Origin: Serripes groenlandicus | Taxonomy: Eukaryota > Mollusca > Bivalvia > Cardiida > Cardiidae | Reading direction: 5' to 3' | Length of the DNA stretch: 64,000 nt | NCBI GenBank assembly: GCA_031761405.1 | Contig: JASEVX010000324.1 | Span: forward strand, 1 to 64,000 | Shown here: piece by piece, positions 11,355 to 23,029 of the stretch | Numbering within the stretch: the first letter of the stretch is position 1 | Layout: each line of letters starts with the position of its first letter | The notes under the pieces: model-generated | Told to the model about the DNA's origin: nothing | Seen by the model: only the letters and a program-made list of their open reading frames with translations | Databases searched by the model: none | Program-made: the position numbers and the translations under genes

Positions 11355-11807
11355 ATGCCACCAGTTACCCGAAACAAAGCCTTGACAGCCAAACACATGA
11401 TTCTACGACGCACGCAGCATCATTTCCGACGAGCATGTGACCAGATCGTGATACTGAACAGGAAAATGGAATGTGTACTATACCGCTACCACAAGGCCAG
11501 GGACCAAGGAGCACGCTGCTTCCGCTTTAAACTCCGCCTTCGATTGGCTATTGTAGAGGGGGTCAGGAACATGTTCTACGAGTACGCAAACCTAAAAGCC
11601 CATGATATCGTGAATTTAAGAAGGGATTTATTCGGGGAAATTGTCGAAATTGTTACCGAAGAAGAACGTGATAACGTCATAGACATGGCAGCAGACAATT
11701 CCGGATTGGAAGAGGACTATGAGTCAGAAAGCGACGCATCGAGTGATGGTGACGTCACAAGGGAAAGTGAACACGAAGAAGTCGCAGAAGAGGACCCAAT
11801 GTTATAG
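11355..11807 (+). CDS. Intronless gene for a 150-residue basic/acidic protein, copy A
   Basis: Residues 1-90 are rich in arginine, lysine and histidine and look helical (LRRTQHHFRRACDQIVILNR, RFKLRLRLAIVEGVRNMF). Residues 91-150 turn strongly acidic (TEEER, EEDYESESDASS, EEVAEEDP). Three cysteines fall at 28, 40 and 55. There is no signal peptide or membrane segment; a nuclear or nucleic-acid-binding role is possible but is only inference. The ATG has the context caaaATGcc and is shared with copy B. Against copy B I count 14 replacement codons, one codon deletion and six synonymous changes, with residues 21-57 identical at the nucleotide level. Copy and flanks are otherwise clearly diverged, so the open frame has survived. 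I do not recognise the family. Confidence 0.7.
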   Translation: MPPVTRNKALTAKHMILRRTQHHFRRACDQIVILNRKMECVLYRYHKARDQGARCFRFKLRLRLAIVEGVRNMFYEYANLKAHDIVNLRRDLFGEIVEIVTEEERDNVIDMAADNSGLEEDYESESDASSDGDVTRESEHEEVAEEDPML

Positions 11808-11882
11808 TGCTTTAAACATGATATTATATAAATAACACATTGCTTTGAATTGGACATTAATATTGTCAGCCTAAGGAGATTA

Positions 11883-13434
11883 CTGTCACCCGAGCCGCAG
11901 GCGAGGGTGACAGTATTTTTCCGAAGGAGGACAATATAACTGTCATATTCTAGATTGAACGTCAAAAGTTGGGGCTCACGCAAGATTTTGTCACACGTTG
12001 ACCATTAATCTTCAATATCTTCGCCATTTTTACAGCTGCATGTATGATTTTGGTATGATTACAAAGGAAATAAAATATACTTCGGATGCATGACCTTTAT
12101 TATTATCTTTGGTAAACGAGTTTATTTATAAAAAGATAGTTTGCACGGAATGCGGTTAAAAATGACGTTGTAATTTGTAACAAAATGTTCCAACTAAGTA
12201 TACGAAACATATTCTTAAAATTACATTTTTTAAGAAAATCGCAGGAAAATATATCAACCGACGTCGTATACGTATTAAAGGAAATAACGTAATTTTGACG
12301 GAAATAAACAAGACCTCCAAGAAGATGGATGTCGTTAAGGAAAAAACAAAATTGTGTAATTCAGCTTAAAAAAGGGTGTATTTTATCATACTAATTTTTA
12401 TAAAATAAAAATGAGGCTTGCTATTTAAGCAAAATACTACAACATTTTGCATGTAAAATACGTCTGAACCAGAATTTCTGTAAATAAAATTTTAGCGTAT
12501 TCTAGCATCAAAAACCGTTATTTTTATTCAGGTTATTTTCACTGATAAAATGTCCCCTTTCACCAAAAAACATCACTTATACTGATAGCGTTAAGAATTA
12601 AACACAAATAATTAAAACTGTGTATTTCATTTTTCCATTTTGAGTTTATTTTCAACATACGTCTAGAACATTGTTTTTAAATTTCAACGGGTTTAATTAA
12701 TGTGTTGATATTGAATGAAATATCATAATTTTGTCATAACTGACATTTTGTCCCCTTTGAGCGTTTTTTAACGTTTATTACGTGTACTTTTTATAGGGAC
12801 GCCGCCAAAGGGTACCTTTGAGTATTACCGCTGGTTAAAACGATCTAAAAACCTCACAATCGAATAAAAAATATGATTGTGCAATTCAAAATAATAAACA
12901 ACGGAAACAGCTGTCAGAAAGCAAGGAAGGTACGAACAAAAGTAATCAGAGAATCGCGTCCAGGGACAAACTAAACAAAATAGAAAACAAGCGTATACGT
13001 CAGAGAGAAAATGTAAGAAAATTTAACGCAAGAAAGGCGCAAGAATCACATACACATACACACAATGACTTCAAACATAGAATGGAGAAAACTCGCGCGT
13101 TAAAAACATTTAAATCCGGTCTTTCCCAGACCATATGCATTGTACAGATTTAATGAAAACTGCGTTCAATTTTTTACGACGTCAAACCGGTCGTCATTCT
13201 GTTACAGTCGTGAGTCCCAACTTCCGACGTTTAATCTCAAAGCAATTTGTTATTTATTTTATTATACCAAAAAATAGTAAAATAATAAATAATAAAATAT
13301 AAATAATAAAATTATAATTATTTTATGATCTGTAAAATGTTTCATAGCACAGAAGTAGAACATAGAGCGCTCTACATGTCTAGTTTTAATGACAGTATTT
13401 TTCCGAAGGAGGACAATATAACTGTCATATTCAA
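11883..13434 (+). mobile_element. Transposon-like insertion with hairpin end and 43-bp direct repeats
   Basis: Absent from copy B. At the left, ctgtcacccgagccgcaggc pairs with gagggtgacag as a hairpin (11882-11912) and is followed by tatttttccgaaggaggaca and atataactgtcatattc. The same gacagtatttttccgaagga to gtcatattc stretch recurs at about 13390-13432. Between them lies a lysine/arginine-rich open frame. Class unknown. Confidence 0.45.
12839..13153 (+). pseudogene. Lysine/arginine-rich open frame in the insertion, probable transposon ORF remnant
   Basis: One frame is open for 104 codons between stops but has no ATG near its start. The translation is highly basic (RDKLNKIENKRIRQRENVRK, then FNARKAQESHTHTHNDFKHR, then KTRALKTFKSGLSQ). 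Such repetitive basic segments occur in transposon-borne proteins of marine invertebrates, but I cannot name the family. The lack of a start and the AT-rich decay around it argue for a remnant. Confidence 0.35.
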
Positions 13435-13587
13435 AGCAATTTGTTATTTATTTTATTATACCAAAAAATAGTAAAATAATAAATAATAAAATATAAATAA
13501 TAAAATTATAATTATTTTATGATCTGTAAAATGTTTCATAGCACAGAAGTAAAACATAGAGCGCTCTACATGTCTAGTTTTAATGAG
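13234..13587 (+). repeat. Tandem duplication of a 155-bp AT-rich block
   Basis: The block from caaagcaatttgttatttat to ctctacatgtctagttttaa appears at about 13234-13389 and again at about 13433-13587 with only a few changes. The 43-bp repeat of the neighbouring insertion lies between them. A duplication unit of about 199 bp explains both. Confidence 0.8.
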
Positions 13588-13734
13588 TTTCATTAAAATC
13601 CCACCTGTGCATACGGCCGTGAGTCATGTCTCATGGTCACGTGGTACATTTGTCTTGACAGTAAAAATAGCAACTTTTTCTCAATGGGAGTTTTATATGG
13701 ACAATGAAATTGAGGTACAATAAAGAGGAATTTC

Positions 13735-14410
13735 GATAACCCTCAACAGGGACACAATATAGGGTACTGTCGATACATCTAACTGGAAAGGCACACAATA
13801 AAGGGAACTATCGATAACTCGAATTAAAAAGTGACACACTATAGAGGACTTTCGATAAGTTGAACTTGAAAGGAACACAATAAAACAAAATAAGTCGATA
13901 GCACAAACTCGAAAGGGACACAGTTTAGAAAAACTTCCATAACTTAGATTTGTAAAGGACTTAATATAGGGAACTGTCGATAACTCGAACTCGAAAGGGA
14001 CGCGATATAGAGGACAGGCGATAACATGAATTCGAAAGGGACATACTATAGAGCAATGTTGATAACTTGAATTCGAAAGGGACACACTATAGGGAACTGT
14101 GATAACTGGATAAGGGACACAATATAGATGACTGTCGATGACTTGAATTCGAAAGAGACACAATATAGTGAACTGTCAATAACTCGAATACAAAAGGGAC
14201 ATAGTAAAGAGGACTGTTGATAACTTGTTCTCGAAAGAGACACACTATAGAGGAATGTAAATCACTCGAACTCGAAAGGGACACACTATCATGAGAGGAA
14301 TGTTGTTAACTCGAACTTAAAAGAGACACACCATAAAGGACTGTCCATAACTTGAACTGGAAAAGGAAACAATTTAGAAGAATTTCGATAACTCGAATTC
14401 AAAAGGGATA
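13735..14410. repeat. About 40-bp minisatellite (copy A)
   Basis: Diverged units of the form tcgataactcgaactcgaaa, then gggacacactatagaggact. The minus-strand open frames across it are repeat by-products. A shorter relative lies at 57065-57325 in copy B. Confidence 0.85.
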
Positions 14411-14454
14411 CTCACATTTCTTCGACGTGTTATAGCGATCGATGAATTTATACT

Positions 14455-15345
14455 AAATTCATTTATCTGTTGTCAGAGTGGTTGTTGAGCTACGATCTAC
14501 GCCCCAGATCAACCAATTATCTATGTGTTTTGACTTTTGAGTTGTTGAGTTATGATCTACGACACAGATCAATCAATTCGTTTTGAGTGGTTGAGCTACG
14601 ATCTATAACTCAGATCAACAAATTCTCTATGAGTGTGGAAGGGTTGAGCTACGATTGACGACCAAGATAAACTAATTCTCTATGAGTTTTGAATAATTGA
14701 GCTACGATCTACGACCCAGATAAACAAATGCGTTCTGTGTTGTTGGTGACTGAGCTACGTAAATCAACCAACTATGTATGCTTATTAAGTGGTTGAACTA
14801 CGATCTACGGCCAAGACCAACCAATACTCTTATCAGTTTTTGGATGGTTGAGCTACGATCTACGACCTAGACCAACCAATACTTTTATCAGTTATGGATT
14901 GTTGAACTACGATCTACGACCAAGATCAACCAATACTCTGATCAGTTTTGGATGGTTGAACTACAATCTACGACCAAGACCGATCAATACTCTTATCAGT
15001 TTCGGATGGTTGAACTACGATCTTCGACCAAGATCAACCAATACTATTATCAGTTTTGGATGGTTGAACTACGATCTACGACCAAGACCAACCAATACTC
15101 TAATCAATTCTGGATGTTTGAACTACAATCTACGGGCAAGACTAACCAATACTCTTATCAGTTTTGGATGGTTGAGCTACGACCCGGATCAACCAATTCT
15201 CTATGAGTTTTGAGTGGTTGAGCTACAATTTACAACCCAGATCGATCACTTCTCTATCAGTTTTGAATGATTGAGCTACAATCTACGAACTAGATAAACC
15301 GATTCGCTATGTGTTTTGAGTGGGTTGAGCTATTAGCTATGACCA
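14455..15345. repeat. About 54-bp minisatellite (copy A), relative of the large satellite
   Basis: Units read ggttgaactacgatctacga, then ccaagaccaaccaatactct, then tatcagttttggat. The unit is the reverse complement of the satellite at 45258-50715. The short open frames over it are rejected as genes. Confidence 0.85.
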
Positions 15346-17610
15346 AGGTGATAACGTTATCTTTTGTTGTCAAATATCAACATAGCGAGTTCATATGATT
15401 TCCGTTGTATTAAATCCGTTCGTGGAAATTACTCTACATTAACGTTCAAAGCAACCGAATTTTAAAAAACAGAAACATGAGAAATGTCTTCTTTTCCCCA
15501 ATTGCTTACACCTTTACTTTATTTACTTTATCATATGGGCTTCAAACACTTACTGTGATTATAATTCACATTCAACTTTAAAGCAGTATTTTGGCATAAA
15601 CATCAATTAGTAGTTATAATATAGATAGAATAATTTAATTCATCAAGAATCCCATATTTTACTCTGAAATAAAATGGAATATTTAATTTGTTTAAACATG
15701 AAACGAATCCGTGTTAAAAGCCAAGAAAGTCATTTCTCAATTGGAATATCATTTTTATGTCAATGCAACGGTTACAGTCAATGGTGCCCGCTAGAAAATA
15801 GCTCTATCCAATAACGATAGGATGTTACAAATAACTCAATTGTGAAAGGAAATGAGAATGGCTCGGTATTGAATGAGTTCAAATGACCATTGACTTTCCT
15901 AAACAACTAGTGTCCGAAAATTTGAATTTTAAAAACTGGAGTTATCAACCGAAAGAATATAGTACTCGAACGCTTGGTTGGAAAAAGATTGAGCGTCCGA
16001 GCTGTCAATAATATAACGTTTCAGCCCACAGGCGTCCGAGGTTTTTTTTTAAAGAGAGAATTAGAAAAAACATGCAATTTCTGGTTAAATTACTACAAAT
16101 AGTCTTTATAAGGTCCTTATGCTATAATAATAACGACCGTAATGTTATCGTATGAGAAAAACTCGCGAAATCCCAAAAAAAGACCGTGTTACTATAAATA
16201 AATATATTGTATTATATAGTCATTATTATTAATCTAAATGGACCGCATAGAGGGGCTATTTATAATAACACGCGAGGGATTCCCCAAATTACCATTACGA
16301 TAATGTTTCATCATAGCGTATGGACAATATAGAGATTTATTTCTGTAATGGGAATTCAGACACTTGTTGTTAGCCTGCCGTTACTTCTAAAATATAAAAG
16401 ACATATAACCCGAGTATCAAACTCGACTACTCAGGATATTACATTTGGCGAAATTGTCATTATTGCCACACACTGTTTTTACTCGATTCATTAATCTTAC
16501 TTTCTTGTATAGAGATTTTCCCTAATTTTGTTTATATTGTATGAAAGTTGTTTGCTGCAAATATGTTGTATGTTGAGAAGGCCTAACATCGATCATCTTC
16601 ACTAGCCAAGGCTTCTTCGTACATTATAATTCCCATTGCTAAGTAAGGCAATGTAATGAACTAATTACGCTTGGCTTCGGAAGATGAACATAAATGGGCG
16701 ATTGTTTAGTTTCAAGAACGATCTCATCTCTAACATAAAGTGTACACATTCCATTCCAGGTGCCCGTACCCGTACCCGAAGCGGAGACCACACTGCAAGA
16801 CTTGCAAAACATGTTTAACAAATAAAACACGTATCGACTAATCTCGTAGACAGGAGGCAATGGGAATACGCTTCTGTCTCGTTTAACCAAATCCCACACA
16901 ATTTTTATTTTTCACGATACCTTCTATGACTAATGTCGAACAGTGTGTAGTGCCAGATCAGTATGGCGGATGGAAAGCGCCTCTCATACATGCATGTTTC
17001 TGTCACATAAACTTCACACGTAATTCTTATTATATATCATTTGAAATATATGCTTTAGCAAACATAATTAGATCCTTTTAGTGTGTTTTTTTGTAAATAT
17101 TCCTATTCGTGTATAACCTTCCAATATACGGAAAATCGGACCGCACAACACATTTGCTCCTTTTCCATTGGCTGCTGTGACCGATAAGAAAGTTATGCGT
17201 TCCGACTGCGATCCGTTTACTGCGACCCGTTTACTGCTGTAAAATCAATAAAATGGCTACTTTTCCTCTACTGATGCTGGACATATGTAAATACTGTTGG
17301 TGCTAATACGGATAGGACAGTTCTGCAGTCCGTTTGTCGTCAAACAATCAATAAGCTGGTTCCTTCTTCACTTTTATTGCTGAAACTGATGAAAAGCATT
17401 GTTCATTGTCTTTTATACATGGCGCTGATACAGAACAGAACAGAATAGAACAGAACAGAACAGTACAGCTATTTAAATTACACGTAAACTTTACAGGTGT
17501 TGTGTTACAATCAACATATTAAATAAACATATCAACATTACAAAGGTTTATACTATGAAGTGAGGATAAAGCTTTGTAAAACAGTAAACTTAAGTACAAT
17601 ATAATAACAA
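15346..17610. other. Duplicated non-coding tail of copy A
   Basis: Aligns by eye with 57540-59505. An 86-codon open frame on the minus strand (16639-16899) has a tga at its tryptophan codon in copy B, so it is not supported. A gaaca-type simple repeat lies at about 17432-17462. Confidence 0.55.
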
Positions 17611-18650
17611 GACGAATTATGATGCAAAGCATCAAAGATGCCGCGCATGATTTTGAAGCATGTCTTAAAGGAAACAGATGCAGTTCAGTACATTTAAATA
17701 ACCTGTGCAAACAGACAGGATGTAACTATTTCGAACAAGAAGGCCAAATGTCCCTTTATTTTAAACAAGAAGGCCAAGATGTGCCTATATTGCTCACCTG
17801 GCTATCATAGTCTAAATAGAAAGATTACCGACAGCAGAAAGGGTCAATATTGACGGATTAAACGTTTTATATGCTACGATGATATTCAGCATGTGAAGTT
17901 TAGTCGTGAAATGACAAGTTTAGATAATGTGTCATACAAGCTAAAGTTTCTCAAGTTTTCTTTACCAATAAACTGTTTTAATTCCTCTAATTGGAAGGAG
18001 GGGGAAGTCTATTCTTCTTTCAGTTTAGCAGAAGTATGATAGCAAAAACGGGAATATATAAACAAAAAGTACAAAGTAATTTAAAAATAAAATAAAGATA
18101 TTTATGATCAAGATTGAGCATTATGAAAGATCACATGTATAGTCAACATATAGCAAGAATTATTAAGTCTGTTTTGTTTGTTTGTAATGTCACTTTAATC
18201 GTTTTGAACATGCCAGTAGAAAACTGAAAAATAAACAAAAGAAAATGGTCAAGTCAGTTTCCCAAGAGCAAAGAGAGAAAACCAGTTGGTACGAATCGTT
18301 CATCTCGAACAAAACATGAAAAACCGGGTACGAATCAATGATTTTTAGAAATCGGATGAAATCGTGAAAACAGCGAAGTATTCATAACGGAAGGAAGCAG
18401 AGAATTAAAATTACTCTATGGGAACCGATGACACCTTGTCGTCTATTAAATAAGAATGACAAAATTCACCAAGCGATGACATGCTGCATTTACAAATAAT
18501 AGAAATAGGTCACGTTACGGCCCTGCCTATTGTATAGTTGGGTTAACGTTGTGTTTACAGTTATTTGAGCGCTAGCGCTAGTTAGCAACCATTTTAGTTA
18601 ATTGAATTTGTATTACTTGTTAAATTATGATACATTGTAGAATTAAAAAA
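17611..18650. other. Intergenic, no gene seen
   Basis: AT-rich sequence. Only short frames without recognisable domains. Confidence 0.5.
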
Positions 18651-18654
18651 AAAC

Positions 18655-18795
18655 CTCAACCCTGAGCGCAAAGGAGGAAAGTCATGACTATCATTTTGTT
18701 AAATCTTTGGCATGACCCGACCTTGGATTTACCTCGGGTCTTCTGCTCTCAGAGCAGACGCTGTTACCACTACCAAATGACGACAGATATGAATT
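18655..18795 (-). mobile_element. tRNA-headed SINE fragment, minus orientation
   Basis: On the minus strand, gtcatttggtagtggtaaca looks like a tRNA A-box region. It is followed by cagcgtctgctctgagagca and a degraded B-box region. No complete tRNA cloverleaf could be drawn. Confidence 0.45.
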
Positions 18796-19984
18796 AATAC
18801 TCATTATTTAGGAGTTTTTATTTTCTGTCAAAGTTATAATTAAAAACACAGGCAAAATGAAATAGAATGTAAATAATCATCTGCAGTTATTATTGAGCCG
18901 TCCATTTCATTTCCATTACAGGTATTAAAATATTTAGACAATTCAAAACAAAAATGTAAACTTTATCAATGAATGATATATTTTGTTAAATAAAGATAAA
19001 TACAATGAAGTAAAAGAAGAAATTGCATATGATAGGCAATTTTGCCTCTTGCCATAATGTTTTTCTAAATTCGTTTACTGCAAATGTGGAAAAGAATTTA
19101 AACTATTAGTAGTTAAGAAGGCAACTTAATTTTGTATACAGAGCATTGTAGTAATTGCCAAGATAATGAATTCTAGGTAAAGCGTCTTCCCATATGTAAT
19201 CTTTTCATTGATTATATCAATATTGTCTAGCAGTCAGAAAACCTACCTAATACGTCATCATTTTAAATTCAAGTTTTCTGTGATGTAAGATTTTAGAAAA
19301 CCAACAAAAGTGCCTTCCCTTCATGGCGCGTTAAACATACAGCACATTGACATGTTTGTGCCAGACCTATAACAAATTACAATATGCACCTAAAGATAGA
19401 CTAAGGAGGAATAGAAATGTCGGGTTTACGTTGTTATAACAACTTGGAAGCCAGAGTCGGTGCATGACCACATATTACAACATTTAAGAACTACTCAATT
19501 GTGATAGTTTGAAACCGGTTGTATTTTTGTAAGCACATAAATCTCCTGTTATCCAAGATTTGGACTCAATATTTAGATTTGGATTCAGGCAAATACAAGC
19601 TAAATGAGATTGTTTGTGAAAGCGTGAGCAGAGATACATTTTGCATTTAAGTTTTCTTTTAACATATGAATAATTTCAAGTTAGCACAAATCAAAGTTAT
19701 ATGGACACCAACACACATATTACAATACTATCCAAACAAGTCCAAAAATAATTGGTGAACAGTACTTTCAGTACTTTCAGTACTTTGATTTTCCTTTTGT
19801 CTTGTTTTCAAGGGTCGTCTGCTGCAGATCCAAATGTATGCACGTGGTTAGGGGTCAATACACCGACTGGTTGTTGTATATTGGTCTTAAAAAGTAACTG
19901 ACATACACTAATCCATTTACATAGATTTGTTTTTAAAGTGTCGTCTGCTTTAAAAAAATCAAGAATCCCGAGAAAACTCTTAAT
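18796..19984. other. Intergenic with R1 MITE fragments
   Basis: Partial R1 arms lie at about 19012-19095 (gaagaaattgcatatgatag, ttgccataatgtttttc) and about 19790-19850 (aagggtcgtctgctgcagat, gtggttaggggt). No gene seen. Confidence 0.5.
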
Positions 19985-20305
19985 TCTTTCACTGAAGAAT
20001 TTTCCAAAGTTGACGCTACCATTTTTAAAAAAGGACCACTCTATTTTCCGTCCAACAGTATTGTTGGTAAAGTTTAATCTCTAAGTGGCAAACCATGCAG
20101 ATTCCAGGAGAGACTGAATTGCCTTTGGCAGCCAAAGAGTTTTAAGAGTTAAATCTTTCACTACCGAACTTTACAGAGTCGACTCTTCCATGGTTAAAAA
20201 TTGGACGACTCCATTTTTCGTCTAACAGGAATTTTGGTAAAATTTAATGTCTAAGTTTCAAACAATGCAGATTTCAGCAGAGACAGCTCGGTACGAGGAG
20301 CCTCA
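19985..20305. repeat. Tandem pair of about 170-bp units
   Basis: Two diverged copies begin ctttcactgaagaattttcc (about 19985) and ctttcactaccgaactttac (about 20157). They share gaccactctattttccgtc/gacgactccatttttcgtc, taaagtttaatctctaagt and accatgcagattccag-like stretches. Confidence 0.6.
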
Positions 20306-20414
20306 CCTGAATATGCATTGTTTGCAAACACCTAGCAATGCGTTAAACATTAAATATCTAGAAAACCGGTTCTTTCAAGTTGATACGAACGTTGAAAGCA
20401 TTGTACGAACTTGA

Positions 20415-20640
20415 AAGACCGCCTCGGTAGTGTAGAGGTAGAGCGTCCGCCAGGTCATACCAAAGACTTTAACAATGATAGTAATAGCTTTCAAACCTTG
20501 GGTTTCAGGGTTGTGGGGTTAGCATAACGACTGACTCGCTGATGTCAGGATAACTGAACCAGTAGTACTGGTAAATTACCCATGAAACGCCGTGATATAA
20601 CTGAAACGTTAAAAGCGTCGTAAAACACCAAACAAACATA
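20415..20640 (+). mobile_element. SINE-B copy
   Basis: The tRNA-like head is ccgcctcggtagtgtagagg then tagagcgtccgcc. The body has ctgatgtcaggataactgaa and agtagtactggtaa, and the tail is gccgtgatataactgaaacg followed by caccaaacaaacatac. Confidence 0.7.
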
Positions 20641-20864
20641 CAAACACGACTTGAAATGTTCTCATTTTGTTTCAAGATTGGTCTGTTGCAAAAGTGTTAT
20701 AAGTCGTCTGTATTAAAGTGTTAAAAGTTTTCCTTATATGATAGTACACATGTATTGTATAAACATTTGAAGATCTTGAATATGTAAATAATAGAAAACC
20801 TATATTGATTATATGCCTATTCCTTTTCCGTTGCAAAAACATAACATGAAAAAGCCACAGGTGC

Positions 20865-20950
20865 CAGTCTCGTTTAAAATCCAAAAACAGCATTTGACTA
20901 TATATTGATAATATATGTCAAATGCTATTTTTAGATTTTAAACGAGACTG
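20865..20950 (-). repeat. Near-perfect 86-bp hairpin, 34-bp arms
   Basis: Left arm 20865-20898 (from cagtctcgtttaaaat) and right arm 20917-20950 (to attttaaacgagactg) flank an AT-rich 18-base loop. The two mismatches are C-A on the plus strand but G-U on the minus strand, so a minus-strand RNA would pair along the whole stem. It could be a very short MITE or a hairpin-RNA precursor; the sequence alone does not decide. Confidence 0.65.
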
Positions 20951-20959
20951 CAAATACAG

Positions 20960-22309
20960 TAAAATTCAGTGCGGGTTAAGGATGACATTTTATTTATCCT
21001 CCTAAAACCTTAAACGGGCGGTGAATCTTTTTTGATTTTGTGGAAGTTATAAGAATGAACTTTAATTTGATACAAGTACATTTGATATTAACGAACCATA
21101 ACCCTAAATGCTATAATTGTCGCCTATGGAAAATGAATTCCTTTCCTTTGACTTGATGCATCAGCATAAGAATAGAGACAACACATGCCTATACGATTCA
21201 ATTATTTATATGGATTAACTCCCCTTATATCATAATATAAGATACTTATTTATGTTAAAGCGACTGAAATCCAGATGGCACGAAAAAAAAAAAAATCAAA
21301 AAAAATCGAATTCGCCCTAAATGTTATTCTTTATGTTATCCAAGTAAAACCAGGGTAGAAAATATATCGTTTTTATCAATTTAAAAATACCACGGAATCC
21401 TTCAGACGGGCACCTTGCAACGATCACGTGATATAACTGTATAACGGTTCACTATGACAGGCTTGTACAATTATACACAATTTACACGTTTGGCTGAGTC
21501 GAACGACAGTAATCATAGAGATTTGTTTGTAATTGCATGAGCTCCTCGTGATTTTGCATAAAACATTCATGGTATAAAAAGGTTTCATTTAATGCGCATG
21601 CGTCCTATCGGTCATGTGACGACTCTTTAATTCACGTGACGACTTTTCAAGTCACGTGATGAATGAGATTAAAAGCATCGAAATATATTTATAAACTTAC
21701 CCCGTTACTGACAGGGTAGAATTTGCGATGGAAAAAGTATCGATAACAAGAAAATCTCACCGATTATAGGGGTATGTAATATGTCAGTTATCATATTTGA
21801 ATGCCCCAAATACAAAAATAACACTTATTTTCTTAAAATTGGATTTTTTTTTTTTTTTTCGACAGTTAGGTATCTTGAGTTCAGTCGCTTTAAACCATTT
21901 TCTACTGCAGGAAATGGCCGTGTGGTTTAGGTGGGATATTTGGGAGCGGACGTACCTGGATCGATCCTCTTTCGCGACGCTCATGGTGTTGTTCCCTTTT
22001 TGAAACAACTGTACTGTCGAAATAGACTCACTTAATCTTTACTACAAGTTATATGACAGTTAGTAACCACTGCCAATTTCAATATGAAAAAGATTTTTTT
22101 TATTTATCAAATACAAGTTAAAGACACCACCGTGCCCGTGAGAAAAACAATAAACACAAATACACATATTACAAATGACATAGCACGCAGAGCACATCTA
22201 CATCCGATTAACAAGTACATGATTTGGTTGGACAAGGGTAAAATGTCGCGTCATTGACGGAGAATGTGTTATCTATACGTATTATCATGTCCTCATCACC
22301 GCTGTATAT
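20960..22309. other. Intergenic, no gene seen
   Basis: Contains an A-rich run at 21282-21308, a poly-T run at 21844-21859 and three CACGTG hexamers at 21425, 21633 and 21653. No supported exon. Confidence 0.5.
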
Positions 22310-22690
22310 ATATATACACACACGCTTACCATGCAATATACCATAACATAACATTATATATTACGTAGGTACATTATGTGCAGTGATATCTTGTTCACAA
22401 TAATTCTATAAAAACAAATGTGTCGAGGGTATCAACAGAATATGTTACGTCTTTTCATCATCACATGTATAAAATAGAGACACATAAACGAATACAGTAT
22501 ACACGCTTACCATGCACTATACCATAATATAGCATAACATTATATAGTACGCATGTACAGTACGTGCAGTGGTATCGTGATTTAAAATAATTCTATAACA
22601 ACAAATGTGTCGAATGTATCATCAGGATAGGTTGCGTCTTTTCATCACATGCGTGGAGCTGCATCTTCTGATGCATTTGTTGTGAAGCTG
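22310..22690. repeat. Tandem pair of about 185-bp units
   Basis: Both copies start acacgcttaccatgca, continue ataccataa and aacattatat, then gcagtg(a/g)tatc, aataattctata and aacaaatgtgtcgа-like sequence, and end tcttttcatcacatg. They are roughly 85 percent alike by eye. Confidence 0.65.
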
Positions 22691-23027
22691 TTGAAGGAAA
22701 AATAGAGACACATTAAACTAATACTTGTTTTTTCGCCAAACTAATAGTTTAACAGGTTGTTTTTGTTTCTGACTCATTTATGCGTTCAATGGTCTGTCCA
22801 CTCGCCAGTAAATAAACCCGACCATAGGAAAAGGTACCAGTTTGCTTTTGCATCAAGATCTGCACTGTTCAAATATTACTTACATAAGCTTACTAGAAGA
22901 TTCTGTCAATTTCTGAAGATTCTGATTAGACGGAACAGATGTACAGGCTGATTAGGACCGTCACTGATCAGAAATGCCAATTTGTACATTGACTGAAACG
23001 TTGATGTTCAACTTAAACAAGTAAGAC
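22691..23027. other. Intergenic, no gene seen
   Basis: Flank of the 49-bp satellite. The short open frame at 22757-22951 shows no recognisable domain. Confidence 0.45.
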
Positions 23028-23029
23028 TC

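Larger units (their letters stand above)
10370..17610 (+). repeat. Segmental duplication, copy A (about 7.2 kb)
   Basis: Collinear with copy B at about 54845-59505, in the same orientation. Shared landmarks in order: the block around gcataattgttatt, the ccccgggggtgagag promoter block, the 150-residue gene, the gaactcgaaagggacacaat minisatellite, the ggttgaactacgatctacga minisatellite, the catagcga/gtgatttccgttg block, the gacagttct block and the ttacaaaggtttatactatg end. Copy A is longer because of a 1.5-kb insertion at 11883-13434 and longer minisatellites. Confidence 0.85.

Noticed and set aside
13693..15213. Several 65-156 codon frames
   Set aside because: They cross the 40-bp and 54-bp minisatellites, so length comes from repetition.
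16639..16899. 86-codon minus-strand frame in the duplicated block
   Set aside because: In copy B (about 58650-58870) the tryptophan codon is tga and indels shift the frame, so coding is not conserved.
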